Positions 17,828 through 27,585 of a stretch of 64,000 nucleotides of DNA are shown piece after piece; position 1 is the stretch's first letter, and each line of letters starts with the position of its first letter. The stretch spans positions 204,710 through 268,709 of the forward strand of contig JAUYBL010000007.1 of NCBI GenBank assembly GCA_030693065.1, in the 5' to 3' direction. The position numbers and the translations under genes were made by a program. The DNA comes from Methylococcaceae bacterium. Its GTDB lineage: Bacteria; Pseudomonadota; Gammaproteobacteria; Methylococcales; Methylomonadaceae. A model generated the notes under the pieces. It worked only from the letters and a program-made list of their open reading frames with translations, did no database searches and had not been told where the DNA came from.

Positions 17828-18244
17828 ATGAAAAAATCTACTGGTTTTACTCTGATTGAACTAATGATAACTGTTGCCATTATTGGAATTTTAGCCAGCA
17901 TTGCTTATCCCAGTTATCAAGACAGCGTAAGAAAATCGCGCCGGGCGGATGCAAAGGGGGTTTTGCTGGGCTTAGCGAATGCGATGGAACGGCGGTATAC
18001 GGAAACAAATAGCTATGTGGGCGCTGCAGGCACACCAGGCACACCAGCAGACACTGGCGCGCCCCGGATATTTGAAATTCCCACTGAGACCACTAGCTTT
18101 TACACAGTAACGATTAGCGCTGCCAATGCTAGTAGCTATACCTTAAGTGCAGTGCCAACTGGTGCGCAAACAAGTGATACCTGCGGAACGTTAACGATAA
18201 CGCAGACCGGAGCCAAAACCCCAACGACAGCGGGCTGCTGGTAG
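17828..18244 (+). CDS. pilE: Type IV pilin-like protein PilE (minor pilin)
   Basis: 138 residues from the ATG at 17828; the leader is MKKSTG|FTLIELMITVAIIGILA with the Phe+1 and Glu+5 of type IV pilins. YPSYQDSVRKSRRADAKG is the usual PilE continuation, and a C-terminal disulfide pair (DTCGTL, AGCW) is present. As the last gene of a FimT-PilVWXY1 cluster it is most likely the minor pilin PilE rather than the main fibre subunit. Confidence 0.92.
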   Translation: MKKSTGFTLIELMITVAIIGILASIAYPSYQDSVRKSRRADAKGVLLGLANAMERRYTETNSYVGAAGTPGTPADTGAPRIFEIPTETTSFYTVTISAANASSYTLSAVPTGAQTSDTCGTLTITQTGAKTPTTAGCW

Positions 18245-18354
18245 TTAATAAGCGCGAACAAAGCACACTTTGCACCAACTAAATCAATCGCTCAAACAAT
18301 CAGATCTCCCAGAACTTGGTGTAAGATAGCCACACGTTAAAAATGAGGTGGCGT

Positions 18355-18729
18355 ATGTTTGATGATGAATTATTTGAAGATTGGCTGGATAAAAAAACCA
18401 AAGCTATTTTTTTAAAGTTGGGTGAGGAAACCATTACCAGCGATGAAATGATTTTGTTGGTGCTCAAAGCGCAGACCAATCATTTTGAGCATTTAGATAA
18501 AGATTTACGCACCGAAATGGCTAGTCTGAATAAAGAACTGCGGGAAGAAATGATTTTACTTCGCATGGATATGGATAAGCGCTTTGAGCAGGTTGATAAA
18601 CGCTTTGAGCAAGTTGATAAACGCTTTGAAGTGCTAACGTCTCGTATTGATCATTTTATGGTGTGGTCGTTTGGAACGACACTGACTGTCGGCGGTTTGG
18701 TCATCGCGGCCATTAAGTTTTTGCCTTAA
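18355..18729 (+). CDS. Coiled-coil protein with a C-terminal membrane anchor, function unknown
   Basis: 124 residues from the ATG at 18355, which has a clear Shine-Dalgarno (GAGGTGG); an upstream ATG at 18343 overlaps that site and is less likely. The middle is a heptad-type coiled coil (TNHFEHLDKDLRTEMASLNK onward) with the unit DKRFEQV three times in tandem at 18577-18636. The C-terminus is one membrane helix (FGTTLTVGGLVIAAIKF). It resembles small DUF1640/DUF3782-like coiled-coil proteins. No neighbour suggests a role. Confidence 0.8.
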   Translation: MFDDELFEDWLDKKTKAIFLKLGEETITSDEMILLVLKAQTNHFEHLDKDLRTEMASLNKELREEMILLRMDMDKRFEQVDKRFEQVDKRFEVLTSRIDHFMVWSFGTTLTVGGLVIAAIKFLP

Positions 18730-18833
18730 ACCAAGCAAGGTCTAAAACAGCCGTTTTATTCAGCCAGCTACCACTTAACAATTCACCGTCGGAGCGATTA
18801 AAATCTCTTCCTGCATAGATTGAGATAGTGACG

Positions 18834-20294
18834 CTAAAACAAACTATCCCACATTGCATCGACTTTTTTGATGACATCGGGAGACATCACAATCGTTCTG
18901 CCCCACTCACGGTTGGTTTCGCCGGGCCATTTGTTGGTGGCATCGAAACCAACCTTGGAACCCAAGCCGGACACCGGCGATGCAAAATCTAAATAATCAA
19001 TCGGTGTATTTTCCAGGATGGTTAAGTCTCTGGCCGGGTCCATGCGTGTAGTCATAGCCCAAATAACTTCTTGCCAGTTGCGCACATCAATATCGTCATC
19101 CACCACAATCACAAACTTGGTGTACATAAACTGGCGCAAATAAGACCACGTCCCCAGCATGACGCGTTTGGCATGACCGGCATATTGCTTTTTCATGCTG
19201 ATTACGGCCATGCGATACGAGCAGCCTTCGGGCGGCAGGTAAAAGTCGATAATTTCCGGAAATTGCTTTTGTAGGATGGGCACAAACACTTCGTTTAAGG
19301 CCACGCCCAAGATGGCAGGTTCATCGGGCGGCTTGCCGGTGTAGGTACTGTGATAAATAGGTGCCTGGCGCTGGGTAATTCTTTCGATGGTGAATACCGG
19401 GAACTCGGCCACTTCGTTGTAGTAACCCGTGTGGTCGCCATAAGGCCCTTCCGGAGCAGTTTCACCTGGATAAATAAACCCCTCCAGAACAATTTCCGCG
19501 CTGGCCGGGACTTGCAAATCGTTAATCATCGACTTGGCAAGTTCGGTTTTGCTGCCTCGTAATAAGCCGGCAAAGGCATATTCAGACAAGGTATCCGGCA
19601 CCGGCGTTACCGCTGCAAGAATGGTGGCAGGATCAGCACCCAAGGCAACAGAGACTGGAAACGGTTTGTCAGGATAAGCAATTTGCCATTCCTTAAAATC
19701 CAGCGCGCCGCCTCGATGCGCCAGCCAGCGCATAATGACTTTATTTTTACCAATGACTTGCTGGCGATAAATGCCCAAGTTCTGGCGGGTTTTATGCGGA
19801 CCTTTGGTGATGACTAAGGGCCAGGTAATTAATGGCGCCGCATCTTCCGGCCAACAGGTTTGAATAGGGTAGTCGCTAAGGTCGATTTCATCGCCGATTC
19901 TGATCAACTCCTGACAGGGTGGCGAGCTAATCAGCTTAGGTGCCATATTCAGGACTTGTTTAAATACCGGAAACTTTTCCCATGCGTCTTTCATGCCTTT
20001 GGGCGGTTCCGGCTCTTTAAGATAAGCCAGTAACTCACCAATACCACGAAGTTCGCTGACCGATTGCGCGCCCATACCCATTGCAACCCGGCGCGGCGTG
20101 CCGAACAAGTTGGCCAGCACCGGGATGTTATATCCCACCGGATTTTCAAACAATAATGCTGGCCCCGCCTGTTTTAAGACACGATCAGCAATTTCGGTCA
20201 TTTCCAAGTTGGGACTAACCGGCACAGTAATGCGCTTGAGTTCGCCTTGTTTTTCCAGTTGTTTGATGAAGTCGCGTAGATCGTGGTATTTCAT
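18834..20294 (-). CDS. ubiD: UbiD-family 4-hydroxy-3-polyprenylbenzoate decarboxylase
   Basis: 486 residues from [20 protein letters not shown]. UbiD decarboxylates the polyprenylated ring precursor of ubiquinone using prenylated FMN made by UbiX. The signature [12 protein letters not shown] and YCTL-type core segments ([32 protein letters not shown]) identify the family, and the length is close to the E. coli enzyme (497). The start overlaps the prlC stop codon (ATGA), so the two are co-transcribed, although their functions are unrelated. Confidence 0.96.
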   Translation of the reverse strand: MKYHDLRDFIKQLEKQGELKRITVPVSPNLEMTEIADRVLKQAGPALLFENPVGYNIPVLANLFGTPRRVAMGMGAQSVSELRGIGELLAYLKEPEPPKGMKDAWEKFPVFKQVLNMAPKLISSPPCQELIRIGDEIDLSDYPIQTCWPEDAAPLITWPLVITKGPHKTRQNLGIYRQQVIGKNKVIMRWLAHRGGALDFKEWQIAYPDKPFPVSVALGADPATILAAVTPVPDTLSEYAFAGLLRGSKTELAKSMINDLQVPASAEIVLEGFIYPGETAPEGPYGDHTGYYNEVAEFPVFTIERITQRQAPIYHSTYTGKPPDEPAILGVALNEVFVPILQKQFPEIIDFYLPPEGCSYRMAVISMKKQYAGHAKRVMLGTWSYLRQFMYTKFVIVVDDDIDVRNWQEVIWAMTTRMDPARDLTILENTPIDYLDFASPVSGLGSKVGFDATNKWPGETNREWGRTIVMSPDVIKKVDAMWDSLF

Positions 20295-22357
20295 CCCGCT
20301 GCGACTCCTGCGGCCGGTTGGGTTTCGATACCACAATGTCTGAGCAATGCATCAATGCTAGGTTTACGGCCGCGGAAGTTGACGAATAGATCCATCGCGT
20401 TTTGGCTACCGCCTTTTTCAAGAATGTTCGTTAAGAACGCATGGCCGGTTTCTGGATCGAAAATACCGTTTTCTTCAAACATGGAAAATGCATCGCTGGA
20501 TAGCACTTCCGCCCACTTGTAACTGTAATAACCAGCCGCATAACCGCCCGCAAAAATGTGCCCGAAACTGTGGGCAAAACGATTGATTTTGGGTGGTTTA
20601 ACAACGGCCACTTGTTCTCTGACTTGGTCGAGAATATCGTAGATGCGCCCGCCTTGAGCCGGATTGTAATCCTGATGAATTTTGAAATCGAACAGGCTGA
20701 ATTCTATTTGTCTAACCATGACCATACCGGCCTGGAAATTTTTCGCAGCTAGCATCTTGTTAAACAACGCATCCGGCAACGGTTCGCCGGTTTGAAAATG
20801 CCCCGAAATTAATGCCAAGGCTTCTTGTTCCCAACACCAGTTTTCCATGAATTGGCTGGGTAGTTCGACCGCATCCCATTCCACGCCACTGATGCCGGAA
20901 ACGCTCAAATGATCAACCAGAGTGAGCATGTGATGCAGGCCGTGGCCAAATTCGTGGAACAGGGTGGTGACATCATCATGTGTCAACAAGCTCGGTGTGT
21001 CGCCAGCCGGTGGCGTGAAATTGCAGGTTAAGTAAGCAACCGGAATCTGAATGCCATCATCGGTCTTTTTACGGCCAACACAATCATCCATCCAGGCGCC
21101 GCCGCGTTTTTTGGCGCGAGCGTAAAGATCAATATAAAACCTGCCCCGCAATTGACCGGCTTTGTCGTGGATCTCGAAAAACTGTACATCCGGATGCCAG
21201 CTGTCGAAGTCTTTGATTTCAGTAATGTTTAGCCCGTAAAGCCGTTGCACAACGGCAAACAGGCCGGGCAACACGCGGGTAATCGGGAAATAGGCTTTTA
21301 CTTCTTCTTGAGACAGTTGGTATTCATGCTGGCGCATCTTCTCGGAGTAGTAAGTCATATCCCAAGATTGCAAATCATCACTGCCGTCGAACTGTTTGGC
21401 GAAAGCGCGCAGTTGCGCCAGATCAGTACGCGCCTGCGGCAAGGATTTGGCAGCCAAATTCTCCAGAAATTGCACGACATCATCGGGACGGTCGGCCATT
21501 TTGGTGGACAGCGACAATTCCGCGTAATTGTTAAAGCCAAGCAGCTGGGCTTTTTCATGACGCAGCTGCAGGATCTTTTCCATGATGTCGCTGTTATCAA
21601 ACTGCCCTGCTTGCGGGCCTTGATCGGATGCCCGAGTGGCAAAAGCTTCGTAATGTTCGCGACGTAATTCGCGGTTGTCTGCGTAAGTCAGTACCGAAAT
21701 ATAAGACGGAAATTGCAAGGTAATCAGCCAACCTTGTTGATCTTCATGTTCAGCTGCCTGTCTTGCTTGAGCCAATGCAGATTCCGGTAATCCTGCCAAA
21801 TCGTTGACATCGGTAATTAATTTACTCCAAGCATTGGTAGCATCCAGTACGTTTTCTTCGTATTTGCTGGTTAGTTGCGATAATTCTTGGCTGATTTCTT
21901 TATAGCGCTGTTTTTTGACTTCATCCAGACCGATGCCGGATAACTTGAAGTCTCTTAATGCGTTATTGATAATTTTTTGCTGGGCGATATTGAGTGCTGC
22001 GAATTCTTTACTGTCAGCAATAAAACGGTAGGCATTAAACAATTGCTCGTTTTGACCAATTTCTGTGGAGTAATCGCTTAACAGCGGCAAGCAGGCGTTA
22101 TAAGCGTCACGTAAAGCATCAGAATTGAGCACGGAATTCATATGACTGACTGGCGACCACGCCTTGTTCAGCTTGTCTTCAACATTTTCCAGCGGTTCGA
22201 CAAGGTTGTCCCAGGTGTAAACATCGGTAGCTTCCAGACGAAGCTTTATTTCGGCGCGCGCGTCAGCCAATAATTGCTCTATGGCCGGCAGGACATGCTC
22301 GGGATTGATTTGCGAAAATAAGGGTAATGGGCTGTTGGCTAATAATGGATTTTGCAT
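20291..22357 (-). CDS. prlC: Oligopeptidase A (M3 family zinc peptidase)
   Basis: 688 residues, close to E. coli PrlC (680). The zinc site HEFGH is present ([16 protein letters not shown]), with the third ligand in the downstream [14 protein letters not shown] segment. This cytoplasmic enzyme degrades short peptides, including cleaved signal peptides. It precedes and overlaps ubiD by 4 bases. Confidence 0.96.
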   Translation of the reverse strand: MQNPLLANSPLPLFSQINPEHVLPAIEQLLADARAEIKLRLEATDVYTWDNLVEPLENVEDKLNKAWSPVSHMNSVLNSDALRDAYNACLPLLSDYSTEIGQNEQLFNAYRFIADSKEFAALNIAQQKIINNALRDFKLSGIGLDEVKKQRYKEISQELSQLTSKYEENVLDATNAWSKLITDVNDLAGLPESALAQARQAAEHEDQQGWLITLQFPSYISVLTYADNRELRREHYEAFATRASDQGPQAGQFDNSDIMEKILQLRHEKAQLLGFNNYAELSLSTKMADRPDDVVQFLENLAAKSLPQARTDLAQLRAFAKQFDGSDDLQSWDMTYYSEKMRQHEYQLSQEEVKAYFPITRVLPGLFAVVQRLYGLNITEIKDFDSWHPDVQFFEIHDKAGQLRGRFYIDLYARAKKRGGAWMDDCVGRKKTDDGIQIPVAYLTCNFTPPAGDTPSLLTHDDVTTLFHEFGHGLHHMLTLVDHLSVSGISGVEWDAVELPSQFMENWCWEQEALALISGHFQTGEPLPDALFNKMLAAKNFQAGMVMVRQIEFSLFDFKIHQDYNPAQGGRIYDILDQVREQVAVVKPPKINRFAHSFGHIFAGGYAAGYYSYKWAEVLSSDAFSMFEENGIFDPETGHAFLTNILEKGGSQNAMDLFVNFRGRKPSIDALLRHCGIETQPAAGVAAG

Positions 22358-22390
22358 GGCGTTACCAGATAGGCAGTGGCGAGAAAGAAT

Positions 22391-22852
22391 TTATTCTTCA
22401 AAAAATACCGCAGTTTTAGATAAATGATCGTGCCAGCTGCGTTTATTTTTGTCGATGAGTATCCACAGAAAACCGCAACCTAAGGTCATCCAAGATAACA
22501 CGGCACAAACAAAGCGCAAGCCTGCTTGCGGCCAACTGATTACTTGTTTATCGAGGGTTAATACTTTGATTTTCCAAGCGCGAAGGCCCAATGTCTGGCC
22601 GCCGTGGGTCCAAAACCAGCCGTAAAAAAGAAAACTAATGCTCAGCAAATAGAGACGGTAAAGCCATAGCTGACTATCAGTAGCCGCAGCGCCTGAGTTA
22701 AATGGAAGTAAGAGTGCCGTGGCAACAAATAAGATTGCAACCAGTAATAAGAAGTCATACAGCATCGCCGCAAATTGGCGAAAAAAACCGGGAGCCAATA
22801 TTAAATCGGCTCCCGGTTTAAATTTGTTATTTGTGTTTTTTGATCTGGACAA
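22391..22852 (-). CDS. RDD-family membrane protein
   Basis: 153 residues with three hydrophobic segments (FLLLVAILFVATALLL, YLLSISFLFYGWFW, FVCAVLSWMTLGCGFLWILI) and the RDD layout: R-F-A-A-M-x-Y-D early, then GGQTLGLRAWKIKVL. RDD proteins are inner-membrane proteins, some of them Na+/H+ exchangers, mostly of unknown role. The only start giving the full domain is TTG at 22852, directly after the stop codon of the small gene upstream, so initiation may depend on coupling. Confidence 0.85.
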   Translation of the reverse strand: MSRSKNTNNKFKPGADLILAPGFFRQFAAMLYDFLLLVAILFVATALLLPFNSGAAATDSQLWLYRLYLLSISFLFYGWFWTHGGQTLGLRAWKIKVLTLDKQVISWPQAGLRFVCAVLSWMTLGCGFLWILIDKNKRSWHDHLSKTAVFFEE

Positions 22853-23032
22853 TTAGTCTTTAAACAAGGCCAGCTTTTGGCCAAAGTACATGCACATGGC
22901 TATTAAAAAGCCGAACATTGCCAGAGAAAATAAAAAAGGCGGCCTATGGAACAGAAGAATAAAGAAATCTGTTACAAAAAGGCTAGTTAATAAAGGATGG
23001 TCTATAAAGCCATTTAGAATCTTTTTGTACAT
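22853..23032 (-). CDS. Small membrane protein of unknown function (59 aa)
   Basis: ATG at 23032, stop codon immediately before the TTG of the RDD gene. Translation starts MYKKILNGFIDHPLLTSLFV and continues into TDFFILLFHRPPFLFSLAMF and GFLIAMCMYFGQKLALFKD. It has two hydrophobic stretches, a positive N-terminus and a weak Shine-Dalgarno (TTGGAA). The head-to-tail contact with the RDD gene and the clean membrane-protein composition argue that it is real. No family was recognised. Confidence 0.6.
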   Translation of the reverse strand: MYKKILNGFIDHPLLTSLFVTDFFILLFHRPPFLFSLAMFGFLIAMCMYFGQKLALFKD

Positions 23033-23265
23033 AACAATTCCAATTAAGCTCGCTCGAAAGGCGAATTTTTAAGGTTAAGGTTGTCTAATTTTCTGGCCTA
23101 GCTAACGACATCAAGGTGAAAAATAGCATTGTCGACAGCTTTCAGAGTCGCGATTCTACTATACCGAAAAGGGGAATGTAAAAGAAAACCCGCTTGGCGG
23201 TTGGGTTGGAATTCGTTCAAATGATATGATTGCCGCAATCGCTAAACCAACAGGGAGTGAGAGCC

Positions 23266-24630
23266 ATTTTAAACTTTTTCAAAAAAATCATTAAGGGGGC
23301 CAAAAGCGAAGCCGCCCCGGTCGCCACTAATGGCAAAATATATAGCCGCTCGGAACATACTATTTCGCGGTCACAAATCAGTGAAAATGCGCTGAAAGTA
23401 TTGTATCGACTGCAAAAAGAGGGCTTTGATGCCTATCTGGTTGGCGGCTGTGTGCGCGACTTATTACTGGGACGTGAGCCCAAAGATTTTGACGTGGTCA
23501 CCAATGCGGATCCTGAGCAAATTAAAAAAGTTTTCCGCAATTGCCGGTTGATTGGCCGCAGGTTTCGTCTTGCCCATGTTCATTTTGGCCGCGAAATTAT
23601 CGAAGTTGCCACCTTTCGTGGCGCAAGTGATGCCGATAATAATAAGCAAGTGCTGGATAAAGAAGGCCGCTTATTGCGCGACAACATCTACGGCACCATA
23701 GAAGAAGACGTCTGGCGTCGCGATTTCACCGTCAACGCCTTGTATTACAACATCAAAGACTTTTCTGTAGTGGACTATGTGGGCGGCATGGACGACCACA
23801 AAATGGCCTCACTCAAACTTATTGGCGACCCGGCAACGCGTTTTCGTGAAGACCCTGTGCGGATGCTCAGAGCTGTGCGTTTTGCCGTCAAGCTGGGTTT
23901 TAATATCCACCCTGATTGTGAAAAACCCATGCATGATCTGGCCGGGATATTGGCAAGCATTCCGTCTGCCAGGCTTTATGATGAAGCCTTAAAGCTGTTT
24001 TTATCCGGCTATGCCTTGCAAACTTTTGAAATGCTCAGGCATTACGGCTTATTCAAGGTACTATTTCCGTCAACTGAAGCGAGCTTATCGGTTGAAGAAA
24101 ATGGCTTTCCACGGCTGCTGCTAATTAAAGCGCTGGAAAACTCCGACAACAGAATTGCTCTGGGTAAAACCGTTACCGCTTACTTTTTATTCGCGGCCTT
24201 CTTGTGGGAACCTGTGCAAATCCTGGCCAAGAAAAAAATGACTCGCGGCGAACCGGAATTTATCGCTTATCAAGAAGCAGCCAACGAGGTACTTGCCCGA
24301 CAAGTTAAGAGCACCGCAATGCCAAAACACATCACCATGGCAATGCGCGAAGTCTGGAGCCTACAACCCAAATTTAACATTCGGTTAGGCTCAAAACCCA
24401 GCCGTTTGCTCACTCACCCTCGTTTTCGGGCGGGTTATGATTTTCTGCTGTTACGTGCCGAAACCGGCGGCGTAGATCCGGAAATAGCCGAATGGTGGAC
24501 CACCTATCATCTTGCCGACGAAAACGAACAACGCAAAATGACCCAGCCGCCGCGCAATGCCTCTGCTACCAAGCGTAAAAGAACTTATCGCAGAAAGCCG
24601 AAAGGCGACACACCAAGCCCGGATGCTTAA
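23266..24630 (+). CDS. pcnB: Poly(A) polymerase I, probable AUU start
   Basis: Adds 3' poly(A) tails that promote RNA decay. Nucleotidyltransferase-fold motifs are present (YLVGGCVRDLLLGREPKDFD, GRRFRLAHVHFG, RRDFTVNALYYN), with a basic C-terminus (SATKRKRTYRRKPKG). The Shine-Dalgarno AGGGAG (23252-23257) lies 8 bases before an ATT at 23266; the canonical alternatives are a GTG touching the Shine-Dalgarno (23257) and a TTG with none (23230). E. coli pcnB is a documented AUU-start gene, so the AUU is preferred here. folK follows after 3 bases, then panB and panC. Confidence 0.93.
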   Translation: MLNFFKKIIKGAKSEAAPVATNGKIYSRSEHTISRSQISENALKVLYRLQKEGFDAYLVGGCVRDLLLGREPKDFDVVTNADPEQIKKVFRNCRLIGRRFRLAHVHFGREIIEVATFRGASDADNNKQVLDKEGRLLRDNIYGTIEEDVWRRDFTVNALYYNIKDFSVVDYVGGMDDHKMASLKLIGDPATRFREDPVRMLRAVRFAVKLGFNIHPDCEKPMHDLAGILASIPSARLYDEALKLFLSGYALQTFEMLRHYGLFKVLFPSTEASLSVEENGFPRLLLIKALENSDNRIALGKTVTAYFLFAAFLWEPVQILAKKKMTRGEPEFIAYQEAANEVLARQVKSTAMPKHITMAMREVWSLQPKFNIRLGSKPSRLLTHPRFRAGYDFLLLRAETGGVDPEIAEWWTTYHLADENEQRKMTQPPRNASATKRKRTYRRKPKGDTPSPDA

Positions 24631-24633
24631 CGC

Positions 24634-25131
24634 ATGACAAACACGGTAACCGCTTTTATAGGGCTGGGCAGTAATCTCGCCACACCAAGCCAACAAATTA
24701 ACGGCGCACGCTCAGCAATAGCAGCAACCGCCGGGATACAAGAACTGGCTTTTTCCAGCTTATATCAAAGCGCGCCGATGGGGCCTAAAGATCAGCCGGA
24801 TTACGTCAATGCGGTAATGGCAATTAGCACTGCTTTATCACCTCTCGAACTATTAAAGGCCTTGCAACAGATTGAGCAAGAACATGGTCGCGTCAGAACC
24901 GGTGAACGCTGGGGACCGAGAACGCTGGACCTGGATTTATTACTCTACGGCAACCAACAAATTCAATTGCCGGACTTAATCGTGCCACATGTTGGTATTG
25001 CCGACAGAGAATTTGTCTTATATCCCCTTTATGAAATTGCACCTGACTTGACTGTGCCTGGCAAAGGTAGTTTGAGCGACTTAGTGGCCAACTGCCCGTT
25101 GCGGGGTTTACAGCGTTTGATCCAATCATGA
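24634..25131 (+). CDS. folK: 6-hydroxymethyl-7,8-dihydropterin pyrophosphokinase
   Basis: 165 residues. HPPK transfers pyrophosphate from ATP to hydroxymethyldihydropterin in folate synthesis. Family motifs are GLGSNL near the start, SLYQSAPMGPKDQPDYVNAV, and GERWGPRTLDLDLLLYG with the catalytic Asp pair. It overlaps panB by 4 bases. The run pcnB-folK-panB-panC is common in gammaproteobacteria. Confidence 0.96.
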   Translation: MTNTVTAFIGLGSNLATPSQQINGARSAIAATAGIQELAFSSLYQSAPMGPKDQPDYVNAVMAISTALSPLELLKALQQIEQEHGRVRTGERWGPRTLDLDLLLYGNQQIQLPDLIVPHVGIADREFVLYPLYEIAPDLTVPGKGSLSDLVANCPLRGLQRLIQS

Positions 25132-25928
25132 CTCAATCAACAACTCCCTCGCTAACCGTCACCGACTTGGCGGCGATGAAACAACGCGGTGAAAAAATCA
25201 CCTGTCTGACCGCTTACGATGCCAGCTTTAGCGCAGTTATCGATAAGGTGGGTATTGATGTCATTTTAGTCGGCGACTCGTTAGGCAATGTTATTCAAGG
25301 CCACACCACTACGTTGCCGGTCACCTTGCGCGATTTGGCATATCACACGCAATGCGTCACTAAAACCAAACAACGGGCATTTGTCATCGCTGATTTACCT
25401 TTCTTGGGTTACACCACGCCGGTACTTGCCGCTAAAAATGCCGGTAAATTACTGCGCGCCGGGGCGCAAATGGTTAAATTGGAAGGCGCAAAGATTGACT
25501 GCGTTAAATTTTTGGTTGATCAAGGTGTGCCTGTGTGTGGACATCTTGGCTTACTGCCGCAATCCATTCATCTCGTTGGCGGCTACAAAATACAAGGCAA
25601 AGCACCGGAAGCTGCGCAACAGTTACTCGCCGATGCTCTGGAACTACAACAAGCAGGCGCGCAATTACTGGTATTGGAATGCGTCCCTGCAGCCTTAGCC
25701 AAAGACATCAGTAGCCAATTAGCTATTCCTGTCATCGGCATAGGTGCGGGCGTTGCTTGCGATGGTCAGGTCTTGGTCCTTTACGACATGCTAGGGTTAG
25801 GTGTTGGCAGTCGGCCGCGTTTTTCAATGGATTTTCTGCAAAATACTGCATCTATTGAAGACGCCATTGCCGCATTTCACCGTGCAGTTAAACAAGCCAC
25901 CTTCCCTTCTGCTGAACACAGTTTCTAA
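25128..25928 (+). CDS. panB: Ketopantoate hydroxymethyltransferase
   Basis: 266 residues. It makes ketopantoate from 2-ketoisovalerate and methylene-tetrahydrofolate, the first step of pantothenate (coenzyme A) synthesis. Signature segments are LTAYDASFSAVIDKVGID, VGDSLGNVIQGH, VKLEGA and GIGAGVACDGQVLVLYDMLG. It is translationally coupled to folK and followed 5 bases later by panC. Confidence 0.97.
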   Translation: MTQSTTPSLTVTDLAAMKQRGEKITCLTAYDASFSAVIDKVGIDVILVGDSLGNVIQGHTTTLPVTLRDLAYHTQCVTKTKQRAFVIADLPFLGYTTPVLAAKNAGKLLRAGAQMVKLEGAKIDCVKFLVDQGVPVCGHLGLLPQSIHLVGGYKIQGKAPEAAQQLLADALELQQAGAQLLVLECVPAALAKDISSQLAIPVIGIGAGVACDGQVLVLYDMLGLGVGSRPRFSMDFLQNTASIEDAIAAFHRAVKQATFPSAEHSF

Positions 25929-25933
25929 GCATC

Positions 25934-26776
25934 ATGCAAATCGTCAGCACAGCATCCGAATGTCGCAGCATTATAAAAACCTGGCAATTGGCTGGAGAGC
26001 GCGTAGCTTTTGTCCCCACTATGGGCAACTTACATGATGGGCACATCAAGCTAGTCACTGAAGCCCAAAAGCAAGCTGAACGAGTTGTCGTCAGCATCTT
26101 CGTCAATCCCACTCAATTTGGGCCAGGCGAAGATTTTGATAGCTATCCGCGTACTGAAGCTGCAGACCAAGCCAAACTGGCTGCCGCAGGTGCTAATTTA
26201 GTTTTTTTACCAGCCGTATCTGAAGTGTATGCGAGCAATGCCAAGACCACTGTTTCGGTCAACGGACTATCAACGGTTTACTGCGGCGCGGCAAGGCCGG
26301 GGCATTTTGATGGCGTCGCCACCGTTGTCTGTAAATTATTCAACATCGTGCAGCCGGATTTAGCCTTGTTTGGCCGAAAAGATTTTCAACAATTAGCGGT
26401 GATTCGCACCATGGTGCGGGATTTAAACATCCCCGTCGACATCATCGGCGTAGATACCGTCAGAGAAGCCAGCGGCTTGGCGATGAGTTCGCGTAATGGC
26501 TATTTGTCCGCGCAGGAAAAACAAACGGCGGCCCAACTTTATCAAACCTTGTGTCAGGCACGCGATGCGGTATTAGCCAAGCAATCTTTTCCGGATATTG
26601 ACCAACAAGCACTCAATTCGTTAAAAGCAGCAGGCTTTGTCCCTGATTATTTTGTTATTTGCCGAAGTGATGATTTGGCAAAAGCCAATTCCGAAGATAC
26701 TGAATTAGTAATACTTGTTGCGGCTAGATTGGGCAAGACTCGATTAATTGATAACATCGCTTTTAGCCGATCCTAA
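25934..26776 (+). CDS. panC: Pantothenate synthetase (pantoate-beta-alanine ligase)
   Basis: 280 residues. It joins pantoate and beta-alanine with ATP, completing pantothenate synthesis after PanB. Motifs are VPTMGNLHDGHIKLV (HIGH-type), VSIFVNPTQFGPGEDFDSYP, LFGRKDFQQLAVI and the KMSKS-like MSSRNGYLS. It is the last gene of the pcnB-folK-panBC run. Confidence 0.97.
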   Translation: MQIVSTASECRSIIKTWQLAGERVAFVPTMGNLHDGHIKLVTEAQKQAERVVVSIFVNPTQFGPGEDFDSYPRTEAADQAKLAAAGANLVFLPAVSEVYASNAKTTVSVNGLSTVYCGAARPGHFDGVATVVCKLFNIVQPDLALFGRKDFQQLAVIRTMVRDLNIPVDIIGVDTVREASGLAMSSRNGYLSAQEKQTAAQLYQTLCQARDAVLAKQSFPDIDQQALNSLKAAGFVPDYFVICRSDDLAKANSEDTELVILVAARLGKTRLIDNIAFSRS

Positions 26777-26824
26777 TCACAAGCCTTTAAAATTAATAAT
26801 CCCAACCACTTTGGAGATACCACG

Positions 26825-27475
26825 ATGATTACTTTATATGGCGTTGCAATCAGCAATTATTACAACAAAATTAAATGGGCAATGATGGAGAAGGAAATTG
26901 CTTTTTTGGAGGAATTTGTTGCTCCTGGCCAAACCGATGCCGTATTAAAGCGGTCTCCGTTGGGAAAAATCCCGTTTATTAAAACGGCCGATGGTTATTT
27001 GTCAGAATCCCAAGCCATTCTTGAATATTTAGAAGACAGCTACCCAGAACATCCGTTATATCCGCGCGATGCTTTCGAACGCGCTAAAACCCGCGAGTTT
27101 ATTCAACATCTTGAATTAAATGTCGAACTGATTGCCCGCCGTATCTATTCACAAGCCATTTTTGGCGGCACGGTTTCTTCTGAAACGATAGATGAAGTCA
27201 AAGTTAAGCTTGAAGCTGGTTTAAAGGGCTTGGCAAGGTTGATTAAGTTAGAGCCTTACGCGCTGGGTAGTGAATTTTCCGCGGCGGATATTGTTGCCTG
27301 GCCACATTTGCAATTGGTGTCTTTCGCCAGCCAAAAGATCTATGGCACTGACTTAGTCTCACAACATATTCCGGGTATTGATGATTACATCAAATTGATT
27401 GAAAGCCGTCCGTATGCTCAACAAGTCGGCAATGATCGTAACGCTGCATTGACGGCATTTTTTAGTAAGCAATAA
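26825..27475 (+). CDS. Glutathione S-transferase family protein
   Basis: 216 residues. The N-terminal thioredoxin-like half holds SPLGKIPFIKTADGYLSESQ (cis-Pro and the Glu-Ser pair that binds the glutathione gamma-glutamyl group). The C-terminal half is helical and ends in ESRPYAQQV. Shine-Dalgarno GGAG lies before the ATG. The substrate cannot be inferred. Confidence 0.9.
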   Translation: MITLYGVAISNYYNKIKWAMMEKEIAFLEEFVAPGQTDAVLKRSPLGKIPFIKTADGYLSESQAILEYLEDSYPEHPLYPRDAFERAKTREFIQHLELNVELIARRIYSQAIFGGTVSSETIDEVKVKLEAGLKGLARLIKLEPYALGSEFSAADIVAWPHLQLVSFASQKIYGTDLVSQHIPGIDDYIKLIESRPYAQQVGNDRNAALTAFFSKQ

Positions 27476-27488
27476 GTTAACTTCAGGT

Positions 27489-27583
27489 CTTGGGAACCTC
27501 TAAAAACGCACTATAAAACAATAGATTCCGTTCGTGGTGAGCTTGTCGAACCATGAACGAAATGGTTTTTCAAGGTTTCCACT
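27489..27583. repeat. MITE-like element built on a CCGTTCGTGG/CCATGAACG palindrome
   Basis: The inner palindrome (TTCCGTTCGTGGTGAGC ... CCATGAACGAAA) belongs to the family also found at 55657-55712, 57283-57330 and 58130-58285. Outer imperfect arms (GGGAACCTCTAAAAAC / GGTTTTTCAAGGTTTCC) enlarge it to about 95 bases between two convergent genes, where it could also act as a terminator. Confidence 0.6.
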
Positions 27584-27585
27584 TG

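Noticed and set aside
22890-23072. Plus-strand 60-codon frame opposite the small RDD-linked gene
   Set aside because: Antisense shadow of the 59-residue membrane protein, with very basic, unpatterned composition.
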